NCBI GenBank assembly: GCA_900768245.1 | Contig: CAAGCE010000241.1 | Location: 1-64,000, forward strand | Reading direction: 5' to 3' | DNA length: 64,000 nt | Source: Oscillospiraceae bacterium | GTDB lineage: Bacteria; Bacillota; Clostridia; Oscillospirales; Ruminococcaceae | Part shown: positions 15,768-23,690 of the stretch, piece by piece | Layout: each line of letters begins with the position of its first letter | Numbering within the stretch: position 1 is the first letter of the stretch | The notes under the pieces: model-generated | What the model saw: only the letters and a program-made list of their open reading frames with translations | What the model was told of the DNA's origin: nothing | The model's database searches: none | Position numbers and translations under genes: made by a program

Positions 15768-16433
15768 ATGAACGGCATAAAATCCGACCGATTTATTGAA
15801 GAAAATCTGGGGCTTGTTCACTTGTGTGCAAACCGTTTCAGAAACCGAGGGATAGAATACGATGACCTTTTCAGCGCAGGAAGCATAGGGCTTATAAAGG
15901 CTGCCGACGGTTTTGATACCGAAAGAGGCGTAAAGTTTTCGACCTATGCAGTGCCGGTGATACTGGGAGAAATAAAACGTCTTTTCCGTGACGGCGGAGC
16001 TGTAAAGGTGAGCCGAAGCGTAAGAGAGCTTTCATTGCGGCTTATGCATATGAAAGATGATTTCAGACTTAAAAACGGACGTGATCCCACGATCAGCGAA
16101 TTGTGTGAGATCTCCGGTGAAGATACAGACGATGTAATTGAAGCCTTGAATGTAAGTATGCCGCCGTTTTCACTTTCCGATTCAAGAGATGATGAAGAAG
16201 GCGGTCAGATAGATATTGCAGTTGAAGCGCCTGACAGCGAAATGACAGATATTCTTTCGCTGCGGCAGGCTTTATCAATTCTTGATGAAAATGACAGACA
16301 GCTTCTTTATCTGCGCTACTTTAAGGATATGACACAAAGTGATGTTGCCAAACGGCTTGATATGACACAGGTGCAGGTCTCAAGACGTGAAAAAAAGCTT
16401 TTAATGAAGCTTAGAGGCTTTTTAAGCGAATAA
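15768..16433 (+). CDS. sigF: RNA polymerase sigma-F factor (forespore)
   Basis: A 221-residue sigma-70 family factor. Region 2 reads YDDLFSAGSIGLIKAADGFD followed by GVKFSTYAVPVILGEIKR. Region 3 runs through SRSVRELSLRLMHMKDDF. Region 4.2 has the helix-turn-helix MTQSDVAKRLDMTQVQVSRR. SigF and SigG are close paralogs; the adjacent spoIIAA-spoIIAB identifies this as SigF. It directs early forespore transcription once released by SpoIIAB. The spoVA genes that often follow in Bacillus are absent here; a long hairpin and a glucanase gene follow instead. Confidence 0.94.
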   Translation: MNGIKSDRFIEENLGLVHLCANRFRNRGIEYDDLFSAGSIGLIKAADGFDTERGVKFSTYAVPVILGEIKRLFRDGGAVKVSRSVRELSLRLMHMKDDFRLKNGRDPTISELCEISGEDTDDVIEALNVSMPPFSLSDSRDDEEGGQIDIAVEAPDSEMTDILSLRQALSILDENDRQLLYLRYFKDMTQSDVAKRLDMTQVQVSRREKKLLMKLRGFLSE

Positions 16434-16504
16434 AGGTCACCTATAAAAACCATAGTGCCTCTGAGGTGCTAAGGCTTTAGCCGGTGGTTTTTAGAGGTGA
16501 CCTT
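16433..16504. repeat. 72-bp near-perfect palindrome after sigF
   Basis: A 20-bp outer stem with one mismatch pairs AAGGTCACCTATAAAAACCA (16433-16452) with its complement at 16485-16504. The interior folds again: TAGTGCCTC (16453-16461) with GAGGTGCTA (16463-16471), and GGC/GCC (16473-16482). This could be a three-way-junction RNA. It touches the sigF stop codon and has no T run, so it is not an ordinary intrinsic terminator. Confidence 0.7.
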
Positions 16505-16624
16505 AAAATATTCATAGCTTATCACTTTGATTAACATTTTTATTCTATACATTTATTTATGATGTAAAGGTTTTCATTGTTTGCAGTTTGTACAACTATT
16601 GTTGTTTAATAAGTCATTTATCTA

Positions 16625-16633
16625 TGCTATAAT
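16625..16633 (+). promoter_or_regulatory. Extended -10 promoter of GH5 gene
   Basis: TGCTATAAT forms an extended -10 element with TATAAT at 16628-16633. No consensus -35 is present at 17 bp (TTTAAT). It lies 35 nt upstream of the start codon. Confidence 0.55.
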
Positions 16634-16668
16634 TACAAAAATTTTAATGATAGTTGGGAGAATGGTTT

Positions 16669-17694
16669 ATGATAAATAAAAAAGCATTTGATTTTGTAAA
16701 AGAGCTTGGCATAGGGTGGAATGTCGGTAATTCATTTGATGCCGTTAAGAAACACAGCACAGGCAATGACGGCTTAGGATCTGAAACAGCATGGAAGAAT
16801 CCGCCTGTATCAAAAGAGCTTATTGACAGCGTGTGCAAAGAAGGCTTTGATGTGATAAGAATACCTGTTACATGGTCAAATCATTTTGCTGACGATAATT
16901 GTACCATTGACAGCGAGTGGCTTGAACGTGTGGCGGAGATCGTTGACTATACCTATAATAAAGGCGTCAGGGTAATATTGAATACACATCACGAGAACTG
17001 GATATTTATGTCTGATGAAAATTATCCAAGAGCATCAAAGGCTATGAAGCGTATATGGGAGCAGCTTTGCGAACGCTTTAAAGACTACGGCGAAAGGCTT
17101 ATTTTTGAAGGAATGAACGAGCCGAGAAAAATGGGCTGCCCCGATGAATGGAACGGCGGCGATGCGGAAGCCCGTAATGTTGTAAATAAGCTTAATCTGG
17201 ATTTTGTGGATACAGTCCGCAGCTTTGGCGGCAATAATGCCGAACGTTATCTTATGATAGCAACATACTGCGGCTGCTGCACAGATACTGTAATGCGTGA
17301 GCTTGAAATTCCCGATGATAATGGTATAATTGTAACAGTACATTCCTATAAGCCTTGGGGATTTGCTTGTTCTGAGCCTGACAAGCCTGATTATACTGCT
17401 GTTTTTGATATGAATGACCCTGGATTTATGGAATCTCTGGACGAAACCTTTGGCTTTATGAAAAAGTATTGCATTGATAAAAACATTCCTGTTATAATAG
17501 GTGAGTTCGGTGCTTTAAACAAGGATAATGACAATGAAAGGTTAAAGTATATCGGCTATATGAGAAAAAAATCCGATGAAACAGGTGTAAAGCTTATATG
17601 GTGGGATAATGGCTATCCACATGATTTTGCACTTTTTGACAGAAAAAGCAGTAAGGTAATTCATCAGCAGCTTGTAGATGCCTTAACAAAATGA
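16669..17694 (+). CDS. Glycoside hydrolase family 5 (cellulase-like), no signal peptide
   Basis: A 341-residue (beta/alpha)8 enzyme. GH5 landmarks are all present: RIPVTWSNH (about 64-72), the NTHHE histidines at about 105-109, MNEP with the acid/base Glu151, VHSYKPW (about 224-230), the nucleophile Glu279 in IIGEFG, and the aromatic WWDNG (about 311-315). Endo-beta-1,4-glucanase-type activity on glucans is the family expectation. ATG 16669 is preceded by TTGGGAG; an upstream TTG at 16654 sits in the SD. The mature-type N-terminus MINKKAFDFVKELGIGWNVGN has no signal peptide, dockerin or binding module. The enzyme is therefore probably cytosolic, acting on imported oligosaccharides. Confidence 0.92.
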   Translation: MINKKAFDFVKELGIGWNVGNSFDAVKKHSTGNDGLGSETAWKNPPVSKELIDSVCKEGFDVIRIPVTWSNHFADDNCTIDSEWLERVAEIVDYTYNKGVRVILNTHHENWIFMSDENYPRASKAMKRIWEQLCERFKDYGERLIFEGMNEPRKMGCPDEWNGGDAEARNVVNKLNLDFVDTVRSFGGNNAERYLMIATYCGCCTDTVMRELEIPDDNGIIVTVHSYKPWGFACSEPDKPDYTAVFDMNDPGFMESLDETFGFMKKYCIDKNIPVIIGEFGALNKDNDNERLKYIGYMRKKSDETGVKLIWWDNGYPHDFALFDRKSSKVIHQQLVDALTK

Positions 17695-17728
17695 TACGGT
17701 ATATCCTGCATAAAATTGAATAATACAT

Positions 17729-17742
17729 ACGCTTATAAGCGT
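17729..17742 (+). terminator. Short palindrome after GH5 gene (possible weak terminator)
   Basis: ACGCTTATAAGCGT is a perfect 14-bp palindrome followed by TTTTG. With a 4-nt loop it gives only a 5-bp stem, so termination here would be inefficient. Confidence 0.35.
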
Positions 17743-17769
17743 TTTTGCGTTAAGGAAAGGAGCAGCATT

Positions 17770-18240
17770 ATGAAAATGAAAGATACCTGTAAAAAGTTTT
17801 TGGAGCTGTTAAAGGACGATATTACGGATTCATTTTATGATGATGACGGCGGTGATTATGTAGAGCTTTATATTGAAAATCCCGATAATGAGGATCTGAA
17901 TTTGCAGATCGAAATAGACAGCGAATATTTCGGATTGTCCTATCGCAGCTATGATGAAACATACAGCTATGATGAACATTCAGAGGAAAATATCATTCTT
18001 TTAGCTGATAAAATACACAAAATAATCAGCGGTGAGCTTTGTATGATAACATTATACCGTGAAAATAGAGGCTGGAGCGTTGATATTCTTGAAGAAACGT
18101 CAAAGGTAAATGACAGCTGTCTTGAAAAATTTGTTGCAGATGTAACGGACGACGGTGACAACGGCTATATCGAAGTTGTTATATGGGGCGAAAGTGATTA
18201 TGACAGCTATGATTTTGATGATAAACAGCTTGTAAAATAG
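17770..18240 (+). CDS. Acidic protein of unknown function
   Basis: I do not recognise this 156-residue protein. It is very rich in Asp/Glu, with clusters such as YDDDGGDYVELYIENPDNED and a C-terminal WGESDYDSYDFDDKQLVK, so its pI must be very low. The pattern of short beta strands (YVELYIEN, LQIEIDSEYFGLSYRSY, IEVVIWGES) suggests a small alpha/beta fold. There is no signal peptide or membrane segment. ATG 17770 is chosen because AAGGAAAGGAG lies 7 nt upstream; an earlier ATG at 17716 has no SD. It follows the GH5 gene by 75 nt and has its own strong terminator. Confidence 0.75.
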   Translation: MKMKDTCKKFLELLKDDITDSFYDDDGGDYVELYIENPDNEDLNLQIEIDSEYFGLSYRSYDETYSYDEHSEENIILLADKIHKIISGELCMITLYRENRGWSVDILEETSKVNDSCLEKFVADVTDDGDNGYIEVVIWGESDYDSYDFDDKQLVK

Positions 18241-18248
18241 TTTTTTAT

Positions 18249-18283
18249 GCAAAGCCGGTATGAAATTATCGGCTTTGCTTTTT
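18249..18283 (+). terminator. Intrinsic terminator after acidic protein gene
   Basis: GCAAAGCCGGTA (18249-18260) pairs with TATCGGCTTTGC (18267-18278) with one G-T, followed by TTTTT. Confidence 0.92.
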
Positions 18284-18354
18284 GTAATAAAAGTGCATAA
18301 ATATCCGAAACCTATTCAATAATATGTTTAACCTGCCAAAAGTAAAAAAAGGTG

Positions 18355-18383
18355 TTGACAAACTATGTTTACTCTGGTATAAT
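18355..18383 (+). promoter_or_regulatory. Consensus SigA promoter of tRNA-Lys
   Basis: TTGACA (18355-18360), a 17-bp spacer and TATAAT (18378-18383) make a perfect consensus promoter, about 50 bp upstream of the mature tRNA 5' end. Confidence 0.93.
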
Positions 18384-18433
18384 AAATAAGCGTTGTGAGT
18401 ACTGAGAAACAAATTTACTTAGTGTCTCGTGAC

Positions 18434-18509
18434 GAGCTATTAGCTCAGTCGGCAGAGCATTTGACTTTTAATCAAAGGGTCTGGGGTTCAAATCCCCAAT
18501 AGCTCACCA
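18434..18509 (+). tRNA. tRNA-Lys (anticodon TTT)
   Basis: A 76-nt cloverleaf with acceptor stem GAGCTAT/ATAGCTC, discriminator A and an encoded CCA (18507-18509). The D arm is GCTC...GAGC, the anticodon stem TTTGA/TCAAA with loop CTTTTAA (anticodon TTT at 18467-18469), and the T arm carries GGTTCAAATCC. TTT reads AAA/AAG lysine codons. It is a single tRNA gene with its own promoter and terminator. Confidence 0.98.
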
Positions 18510-18511
18510 AG

Positions 18512-18554
18512 AAAACCTCTTAAATTGCGTTTATACGTTGTTTAAGAGGTTTTT
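18512..18554 (+). terminator. Intrinsic terminator of tRNA-Lys
   Basis: AAAACCTCTTAAA (18512-18524) pairs perfectly with TTTAAGAGGTTTT (18541-18553) around a 16-nt loop, followed by TTG. It lies directly upstream of the next gene's SD. Confidence 0.9.
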
Positions 18555-18572
18555 GCTTTTAAGGAGGTTTTT

Positions 18573-19220
18573 ATGCAGCATTTTAAGTATATATTTTTTG
18601 ATTTGGACGGTACTATATTCAATTCCGAAGCAGGCATAAGTAAATCGGTAAAATATGCCCTAAGTAAGTTCGGAATAGATGAAAATGATGAAAACAAGCT
18701 TAAAGCCTTCATAGGACCGCCGCTTAAAGATTCGTTTATGAAATATTACGGTTTTTCCGAGCAGCAGGCAAGGGACGCTATAAAATTTTATCGTGAATAT
18801 TATTCGGTCAAAGGCATTTTTGAGGGACACATATATAATAATGTTGAAAAAATACTGGCATATATTAATGAAAGGGGCAAAAAGGCTGTTCTTGCTACTT
18901 CCAAACCTAAATTTTTTGCCGAGCAGATAATTGAACACTTGGGACTTACAAAGTATTTTGATTTTATATCAGGTGCAACGCTTGATGAAACTGTCACAGG
19001 AAAATATGAGGTCATTAAAATCGCAATTGATGAAGAAAAAATTGATGACCTGTCAAGTATTTTAATGGTAGGCGACAGACTGCACGACGTTGAGGGTGCA
19101 AAAAAAGCAGGGATAAAGTGTGTCGGGGTTTTGTATGGCTTCGGTTCTGAATCGGAGCTTCGTGAGGCGGGTGCCGATCATATTATTTCAGATGCGTTTG
19201 AACTTGCGGATATAATTTAG
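18573..19220 (+). CDS. HAD-superfamily phosphatase (phosphoglycolate phosphatase-like)
   Basis: A 215-residue HAD hydrolase. Motif I is FFDLDGTIFNS, giving the two catalytic Asp. Motif II is in VLATSKPK, and motif III/IV ends in MVGDRLHDVEGAKKAGI. The cap domain (about 15-85) is the alpha-helical type of the Gph/PpaX/pyrophosphatase group. The exact substrate is uncertain (phosphoglycolate, pyrophosphate or another small phosphomonoester). The SD AAGGAGG precedes ATG. Its TAG stop overlaps the stop codon of the convergent GGDEF gene. Confidence 0.88.
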   Translation: MQHFKYIFFDLDGTIFNSEAGISKSVKYALSKFGIDENDENKLKAFIGPPLKDSFMKYYGFSEQQARDAIKFYREYYSVKGIFEGHIYNNVEKILAYINERGKKAVLATSKPKFFAEQIIEHLGLTKYFDFISGATLDETVTGKYEVIKIAIDEEKIDDLSSILMVGDRLHDVEGAKKAGIKCVGVLYGFGSESELREAGADHIISDAFELADII

Positions 19221-19879
19221 TTCAGCTTGGGATTTTTGCATTTAATATTGTATGCTGCCGAATATACCGAACATCGGTTTTTCCCAAGCTGCTTTGAATG
19301 ATACAAGGCTATATCGGCATACTCATAAAGCTTCATAAAATCTCTTGAATCGGAGGGATAGCAGCTTATTCCTATGCTGCATGAAACATTGCTGCAAATA
19401 TCACCGATGCATATCTTCCTGAATGTGCAGCTTATGGTATTGGCAATTCGGATAACATCACTCAGCAGAGAATTTTTTACAAGTATCATAAATTCATCTC
19501 CGCCCACACGTCCGATAATGTTATTGTTTTTTCCGCATATTGAGTGAAGCTTTGCCGCAAATTCACAAATAACATTATCCCCGAAAATATGTCCGTTGTT
19601 ATCATTTACGCTTTTAAAATTATCAATGTCTATTAGCATAAGTGCATGAGCACCGTTTTTTCCCTCCTTTGAAAGGTAGTCTTTTATTTTGACTTCTGTT
19701 GCGGTTTTATGCAGAAGCTTTGTCTGGGCGTCCTGCTTTGAAACACGGGAAAGAGTTTTTACAGTTTCATTAAGCTGACCGATAATGTCAATGAGCTGCT
19801 CTTTGTCCAGCTCATTCAGCTTTGAAGATATGGCAGTACAGTATTCAAAATCATCTGTATATATATCGTTAATGTTCAA
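19217..19879 (-). CDS. GGDEF-domain protein (probable diguanylate cyclase)
   Basis: A 220-residue cytosolic protein. A helical N-terminal region (about 1-60, IGQLNETVKTLSRVSKQ, coiled-coil-like) precedes a full GGDEF domain with MLIDIDNFKSVNDNNGH and the intact catalytic RVGGDEFMIL. The active-site loop is canonical, so c-di-GMP synthesis is plausible. There is no recognisable sensor domain or membrane anchor, and no EAL domain. Translation starts at TTG with SD AGGGGGA 6 nt before. It is divergent from the GH74 lipoprotein gene, with about 90 bp between them, but nothing shows a functional link. Confidence 0.9.
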   Translation of the reverse strand: MNINDIYTDDFEYCTAISSKLNELDKEQLIDIIGQLNETVKTLSRVSKQDAQTKLLHKTATEVKIKDYLSKEGKNGAHALMLIDIDNFKSVNDNNGHIFGDNVICEFAAKLHSICGKNNNIIGRVGGDEFMILVKNSLLSDVIRIANTISCTFRKICIGDICSNVSCSIGISCYPSDSRDFMKLYEYADIALYHSKQLGKNRCSVYSAAYNIKCKNPKLN

Positions 19880-19903
19880 TTTTGTTTCCCCCTGTAAAAG
19901 ATA

Positions 19904-19932
19904 TTGACTTTATACATTATATGCTTTATAAT
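19904..19932 (+). promoter_or_regulatory. SigA promoter of GH74 gene
   Basis: TTGACT (19904-19909), a 17-bp spacer and TATAAT (19927-19932) lie 38 nt upstream of the start codon. Confidence 0.85.
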
Positions 19933-19970
19933 TGTTTGTATATAATAATATTTATTTAGGAGTAATTGAG

Positions 19971-22214
19971 ATGTTAAAAAAAATTACATTAAAAAGGTCA
20001 ATAGCTGCATTTGCTGCGGCTGCAATGTGTTTTGCAGTCCTCACAGGCTGCAATGACAAAACAAGTGAACCTGATGTGACTGACTCAGCTGTAAGCGAAA
20101 GCTCAGAAACTGCTGAAGCAGAAGCATCGGCTATGGTCAATACAGAATGGTCATACGGACAGGTAGCTATCGGCGGCGGCGGATTTGTCACAGGCGTGTA
20201 CAGTACTTGCGAGGAAAACGTTTACTATGCAAAAACTGACGTAGGCGGCGCATATGTATGGTCAGAGGACGAACAGATGTGGAAGTCACTCAGCTACTGG
20301 GTCTCTGATGAAGACAAAGGACTTCTTGGAATTGACGGACTTGCTGTTGACCCTAACGACGCTTCAAAGGTGTATATGCTTGCGGGAACAGAGTATTTCA
20401 GCGGCGGCAAAACTGTTTTTCTCAAGTCAGATGATTATGGCGCAACCTTTACTCAGGTGGAGCTTACCGATATGATAAAGGTCCACGGCAACGGTATGGG
20501 TCGTGGAAACGGTGAGCGTATCGCAGTCGACCCTAATAACGGCGATGTTATTTTTGCAGGCGGAAGAACAGGCGGTATGATAAAAAGCACAGACGGCGGT
20601 CTTACATGGACAGCTGTTGAAAGCTTCCCTGTAACCAAAACTGCAAACGCAAATGGTATCAATATAATAGTATTTGACCCATCAAGCGAAAAAGACGGAG
20701 TTTCACAGCGCATCTATGCAGCTGTTTCACAGAAAAAGACAGATGACGGCAACCTCTTTGTTTCGGAAGACGGTGGTGAAACATGGTCTGTTCTTGAAAA
20801 TGCTTATAATGATGCAATGCCGCAGAGAATGAAGCTCGATTCAAACAATAATCTTTATGTTACATATGCAAATAACGAAGGACCTTGGAATGCAGCTATG
20901 GGTACTGTAATAAAGTATAATGCTGCCGATAAGTCTGCTGAAAATATTGCTCCTTCAACACAGTCATTCGGTGATATTGTAATTGACCCGACTGATGAAA
21001 ACCGTATGCTTCTCGTTACAACACAGATGTGGACAGAGCAGCCTAATGGTGCATTCGGTGATATATTCTATGTTACGACCGACGGCGGAAAGACATGGAC
21101 AAATATCCTTGACAAGATGACAATGTCAACGAACGGTATGCCTTGGATAGAAGATTGTGCGATCCATTGGTGCAGCAGCCTTCTTATCGATCCGTTTGAT
21201 CCTAATGAAATAATGGTAAACTCAGGCAACGGTATCTTTGCCTGCGACAATATCTGGGACGAAAATCCTGAATTCTACTTTAATTCAAGAGGTATTGAAG
21301 AAACTGTACCTGAGGATATTGTAACAATGAAGGATTATCCTCTTATTTCAGCAGTAGGAGATTACGACGGTTTTGTTCATGAGGATATTTTCACTCCGGC
21401 AGAACGTTTGCAGGATAAGATAGGTTCAACAACAAGCATAGCAATTGCCGCTCAGAACAGAGATTACTGGGCAAAGGTAGGCGGAAGTGACAGCGAATTC
21501 AAGCTTACATACTCTACTGACGCAGGCAAAACATGGAACTTTATTCAGAATTCACCTGAAGCAGGCAATATACTTTACAGAGGAAAGCTTGCATTCACAG
21601 CAGACGGCTCACGTCTTATCTGGAGCTCCGAAAACGGATTGAAAACATACTATACAGAAGACTGGGGCGAAACATGGACACAGTCCACAGGTATTGTCGG
21701 AAGCAATGTTTACCTTATCGGCGACCCTGAAAACAGCGACTATGTTTACGGCTGCGGAAACGGTGTAGTATATTTAAGCTCTGACGGAGGAAAGTCCTTT
21801 ACAAGAATGGCACTTGTAAGTCCGAGCTTTGACAGACTTTGTGTTGTTCCCGGTGAAGAGGGTACATTCTATATTCCCGGCGGTGCAGGTCTTTATAAGG
21901 CAACGAACCACGGCGAAGATGTTGAGCTTGTGAAAAAAATAAAATACTGTGAAGCAGTAGGACTTGGCAAGGCTAAAAACGATGGCGACCCATACGTTAT
22001 CTATGTTTACGGCACACCGACCGACACAGATGTCAAGGGCATATATATGTCAGAGGACAACGGTGAAACATGGTCAAGAGTAAATGATGACCTTCACCGA
22101 TTCGGCGGAACAGGCAACGGCGTATTTGTCAGCGGTGATATGAACGAATACGGCAGATGCTATATGAGTACAGTAGGTCTTGGAATTATCTATTGCGACA
22201 AAAACGACAAATAA
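19971..22214 (+). CDS. Glycoside hydrolase family 74 lipoprotein (xyloglucanase-like)
   Basis: A 747-residue exported enzyme. The lipoprotein signal peptide ends LTGC (Cys27), followed by a Ser/Glu/Thr linker and two seven-bladed propellers made of BNR/sortilin-like repeats (STDGGLTW, SEDGGETW, TTDGGKTW, STDAGKTW and others). Catalytic motifs of GH74 are recognisable: KTDVGGAYVW with Asp90, and VGDYDGFVH with Asp464. Endo-xyloglucanase activity is the family expectation. There is no dockerin or CBM, so anchoring is by the lipid. ATG 19971 has SD TTAGGAG; the earlier in-frame TTG has none. It is monocistronic, with its own promoter and terminator. Confidence 0.93.
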   Translation: MLKKITLKRSIAAFAAAAMCFAVLTGCNDKTSEPDVTDSAVSESSETAEAEASAMVNTEWSYGQVAIGGGGFVTGVYSTCEENVYYAKTDVGGAYVWSEDEQMWKSLSYWVSDEDKGLLGIDGLAVDPNDASKVYMLAGTEYFSGGKTVFLKSDDYGATFTQVELTDMIKVHGNGMGRGNGERIAVDPNNGDVIFAGGRTGGMIKSTDGGLTWTAVESFPVTKTANANGINIIVFDPSSEKDGVSQRIYAAVSQKKTDDGNLFVSEDGGETWSVLENAYNDAMPQRMKLDSNNNLYVTYANNEGPWNAAMGTVIKYNAADKSAENIAPSTQSFGDIVIDPTDENRMLLVTTQMWTEQPNGAFGDIFYVTTDGGKTWTNILDKMTMSTNGMPWIEDCAIHWCSSLLIDPFDPNEIMVNSGNGIFACDNIWDENPEFYFNSRGIEETVPEDIVTMKDYPLISAVGDYDGFVHEDIFTPAERLQDKIGSTTSIAIAAQNRDYWAKVGGSDSEFKLTYSTDAGKTWNFIQNSPEAGNILYRGKLAFTADGSRLIWSSENGLKTYYTEDWGETWTQSTGIVGSNVYLIGDPENSDYVYGCGNGVVYLSSDGGKSFTRMALVSPSFDRLCVVPGEEGTFYIPGGAGLYKATNHGEDVELVKKIKYCEAVGLGKAKNDGDPYVIYVYGTPTDTDVKGIYMSEDNGETWSRVNDDLHRFGGTGNGVFVSGDMNEYGRCYMSTVGLGIIYCDKNDK

Positions 22215-22219
22215 TATAC

Positions 22220-22248
22220 AAAGGGCACATCGAAAGGTGTGTCCTTTT
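22220..22248 (+). terminator. Intrinsic terminator after GH74 gene
   Basis: AAAGGGCACA (22220-22229) pairs with TGTGTCCTTT (22238-22247), followed by TGTTTT. Confidence 0.85.
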
Positions 22249-22289
22249 GTTTTAAATGACAAATTTTGCGGATAAATGTTCTTAGTGGT

Positions 22290-22317
22290 TTGAAAAAGCA
22301 GAAAAATATGATATAAT
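22290..22317 (+). promoter_or_regulatory. SigA promoter of the PASTA/PBP-like gene
   Basis: TTGAAA (22290-22295), a 16-bp spacer and TATAAT (22312-22317), with an extended TGA in front of the -10. The leader to the start codon is about 70 nt. Confidence 0.75.
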
Positions 22318-22393
22318 TTTAAGACAGATATAATATAATATATTTTCTGACTGAGCTTTGGAATTTCAAAGCTTAAAAAGGAATGGTCTTAAA

Positions 22394-23647
22394 ATGAAAA
22401 ACAGCTACAAAAATTATGAAAAGGAACAGCTTATCAGCATAATTATAATTGTTGTTTCGCTGTTGGTTTTTGGCGGCTTTATAGTGTATTTTCTTGTGCT
22501 GGGAGGAAATAATGATACAGTCAAAACCGAAACGATGCCTAATATAGTCGGATATAGCCTTAACGACGTCGAGGGCTGTTACAGCAGGTTTTTTACCCTT
22601 GATGTTGAGGAAGAGTATTCCGATTATGACAGCGGAGTGATCTTATCACAGAGCATTGCGGAAAATGAAAGCTATGTCCCGGGTGATACGGTTGTAAAGG
22701 TCGTTGTAAGTGCAGGAAAAAAGCCGCAGGAAACTGCTGCCGTGACCGAAGAAACAACTACCGCCGCAGCAGAGCCTGAAAGGGTTCTTGAAACAGGTCT
22801 TATAGTGGAAAATCCCACAATGGAATTTGAATATATGTCGCAGGGCGAGGCTCTCAGCGTGTCAACAATAGGTGTTGACACGGATAAAGAAGAAATGAGC
22901 GCAGCACTTGACGAGCTTTACAGAGTCCTCGTAAAAAGGGGAGGGGACGCAGGATTTTTGTATGTTGACCTTGAAAGCGGCGCAAGCGTTGAGTATAATG
23001 CCGATGAAAAGTTTTCGTCAGGAAGCATTATAAAAGCACCCTATGCAAGAGCGGTCCTCGGTCAGGAAAAGGACCTTGAAAAAAGCTTTGAAATGACAGA
23101 GGATATGCTTAATTCACAGTATGAGCTTATTGACGATAAGCCTGTCGGAACGGAGTTCACGATAGAAGAGCTTGTGAATGCGGCTATAACCAAAAGTGAC
23201 AATACGGCATATAAAATGCTTTATAATTATGTTGGTTACGATTGCTTCAATGAGCTTGCCGAAACCTTAAACCTTCCGCAGCAGATGACCGACGATAATT
23301 ATTGGTTCAGACTAACAGCCCGTCAGACCGCAATTTATTTTAAAGATATATACTATTTTAATGAAGAGCATCAGAACGGAGCATTTCTCCGCAAATGCCT
23401 TGAAAACACTGAGAGCAACGACCTTTTTGCAGATGAGCTTACGGAATATGAGGTATGTGAAAAGTACGGCTATCTGCCGCAGGAAGATTTCTATACCCTT
23501 GGCGATGCGGCAGTAGTTTATGCTGATTCGCCGTATATCCTCGTTGCATATGTCAGGGGTACAGGTTCAACTCTTAACACGCAATTTTTCCATGATACCG
23601 CAAGATGTGCGGATAATATTCACAAGCTTCTGCATAGTGAGGATTAA
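22394..23647 (+). CDS. Membrane-anchored PASTA domain / class A beta-lactamase-fold serine hydrolase
   Basis: A 417-residue protein with one transmembrane helix (about 13-37), a PASTA domain (about 46-108, MPNIVGYSLNDVEG to VKVVVSAGKK), a Thr/Ala/Glu linker (about 110-130), then a penicillin-recognising-enzyme domain (about 160-417). The latter has the SxxK tetrad Ser211-IIK-Lys214 and Ser268-Asp-Asn270 (SDN). A KYG triad at 357-359 could stand in for KTG. PASTA modules normally bind muropeptides in PBP2x and PrkC/StkP-type kinases. The role could be a DD-peptidase or beta-lactamase-like wall enzyme or sensor. ATG 22394 has SD AAAAAGGAATGG. Confidence 0.85.
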   Translation: MKNSYKNYEKEQLISIIIIVVSLLVFGGFIVYFLVLGGNNDTVKTETMPNIVGYSLNDVEGCYSRFFTLDVEEEYSDYDSGVILSQSIAENESYVPGDTVVKVVVSAGKKPQETAAVTEETTTAAAEPERVLETGLIVENPTMEFEYMSQGEALSVSTIGVDTDKEEMSAALDELYRVLVKRGGDAGFLYVDLESGASVEYNADEKFSSGSIIKAPYARAVLGQEKDLEKSFEMTEDMLNSQYELIDDKPVGTEFTIEELVNAAITKSDNTAYKMLYNYVGYDCFNELAETLNLPQQMTDDNYWFRLTARQTAIYFKDIYYFNEEHQNGAFLRKCLENTESNDLFADELTEYEVCEKYGYLPQEDFYTLGDAAVVYADSPYILVAYVRGTGSTLNTQFFHDTARCADNIHKLLHSED

Positions 23648-23653
23648 CAGATC

Positions 23654-23690
23654 GGACTGCTGCATTTTATATTGCGGCAGTCCTTTTATT
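23654..23690 (+). terminator. Intrinsic terminator after PASTA/PBP-like gene
   Basis: GGACTGCTGCA (23654-23664) pairs with TGCGGCAGTCC (23673-23683) with one G-T, followed by TTTTATT. Its tail merges into palindromic repeat copy B. Confidence 0.85.

Noticed and set aside
16428..16510. CRISPR repeat or tRNA-like element after sigF
   Set aside because: Single inverted repeat only; no spaced direct repeats, no cas genes in the window and no tRNA consensus boxes.
19217..19220. Overlapping stop codons as a sign of an antisense regulatory pair
   Set aside because: The HAD and GGDEF genes merely converge with a 4-nt overlap, which is common in compact genomes; no further link is seen.
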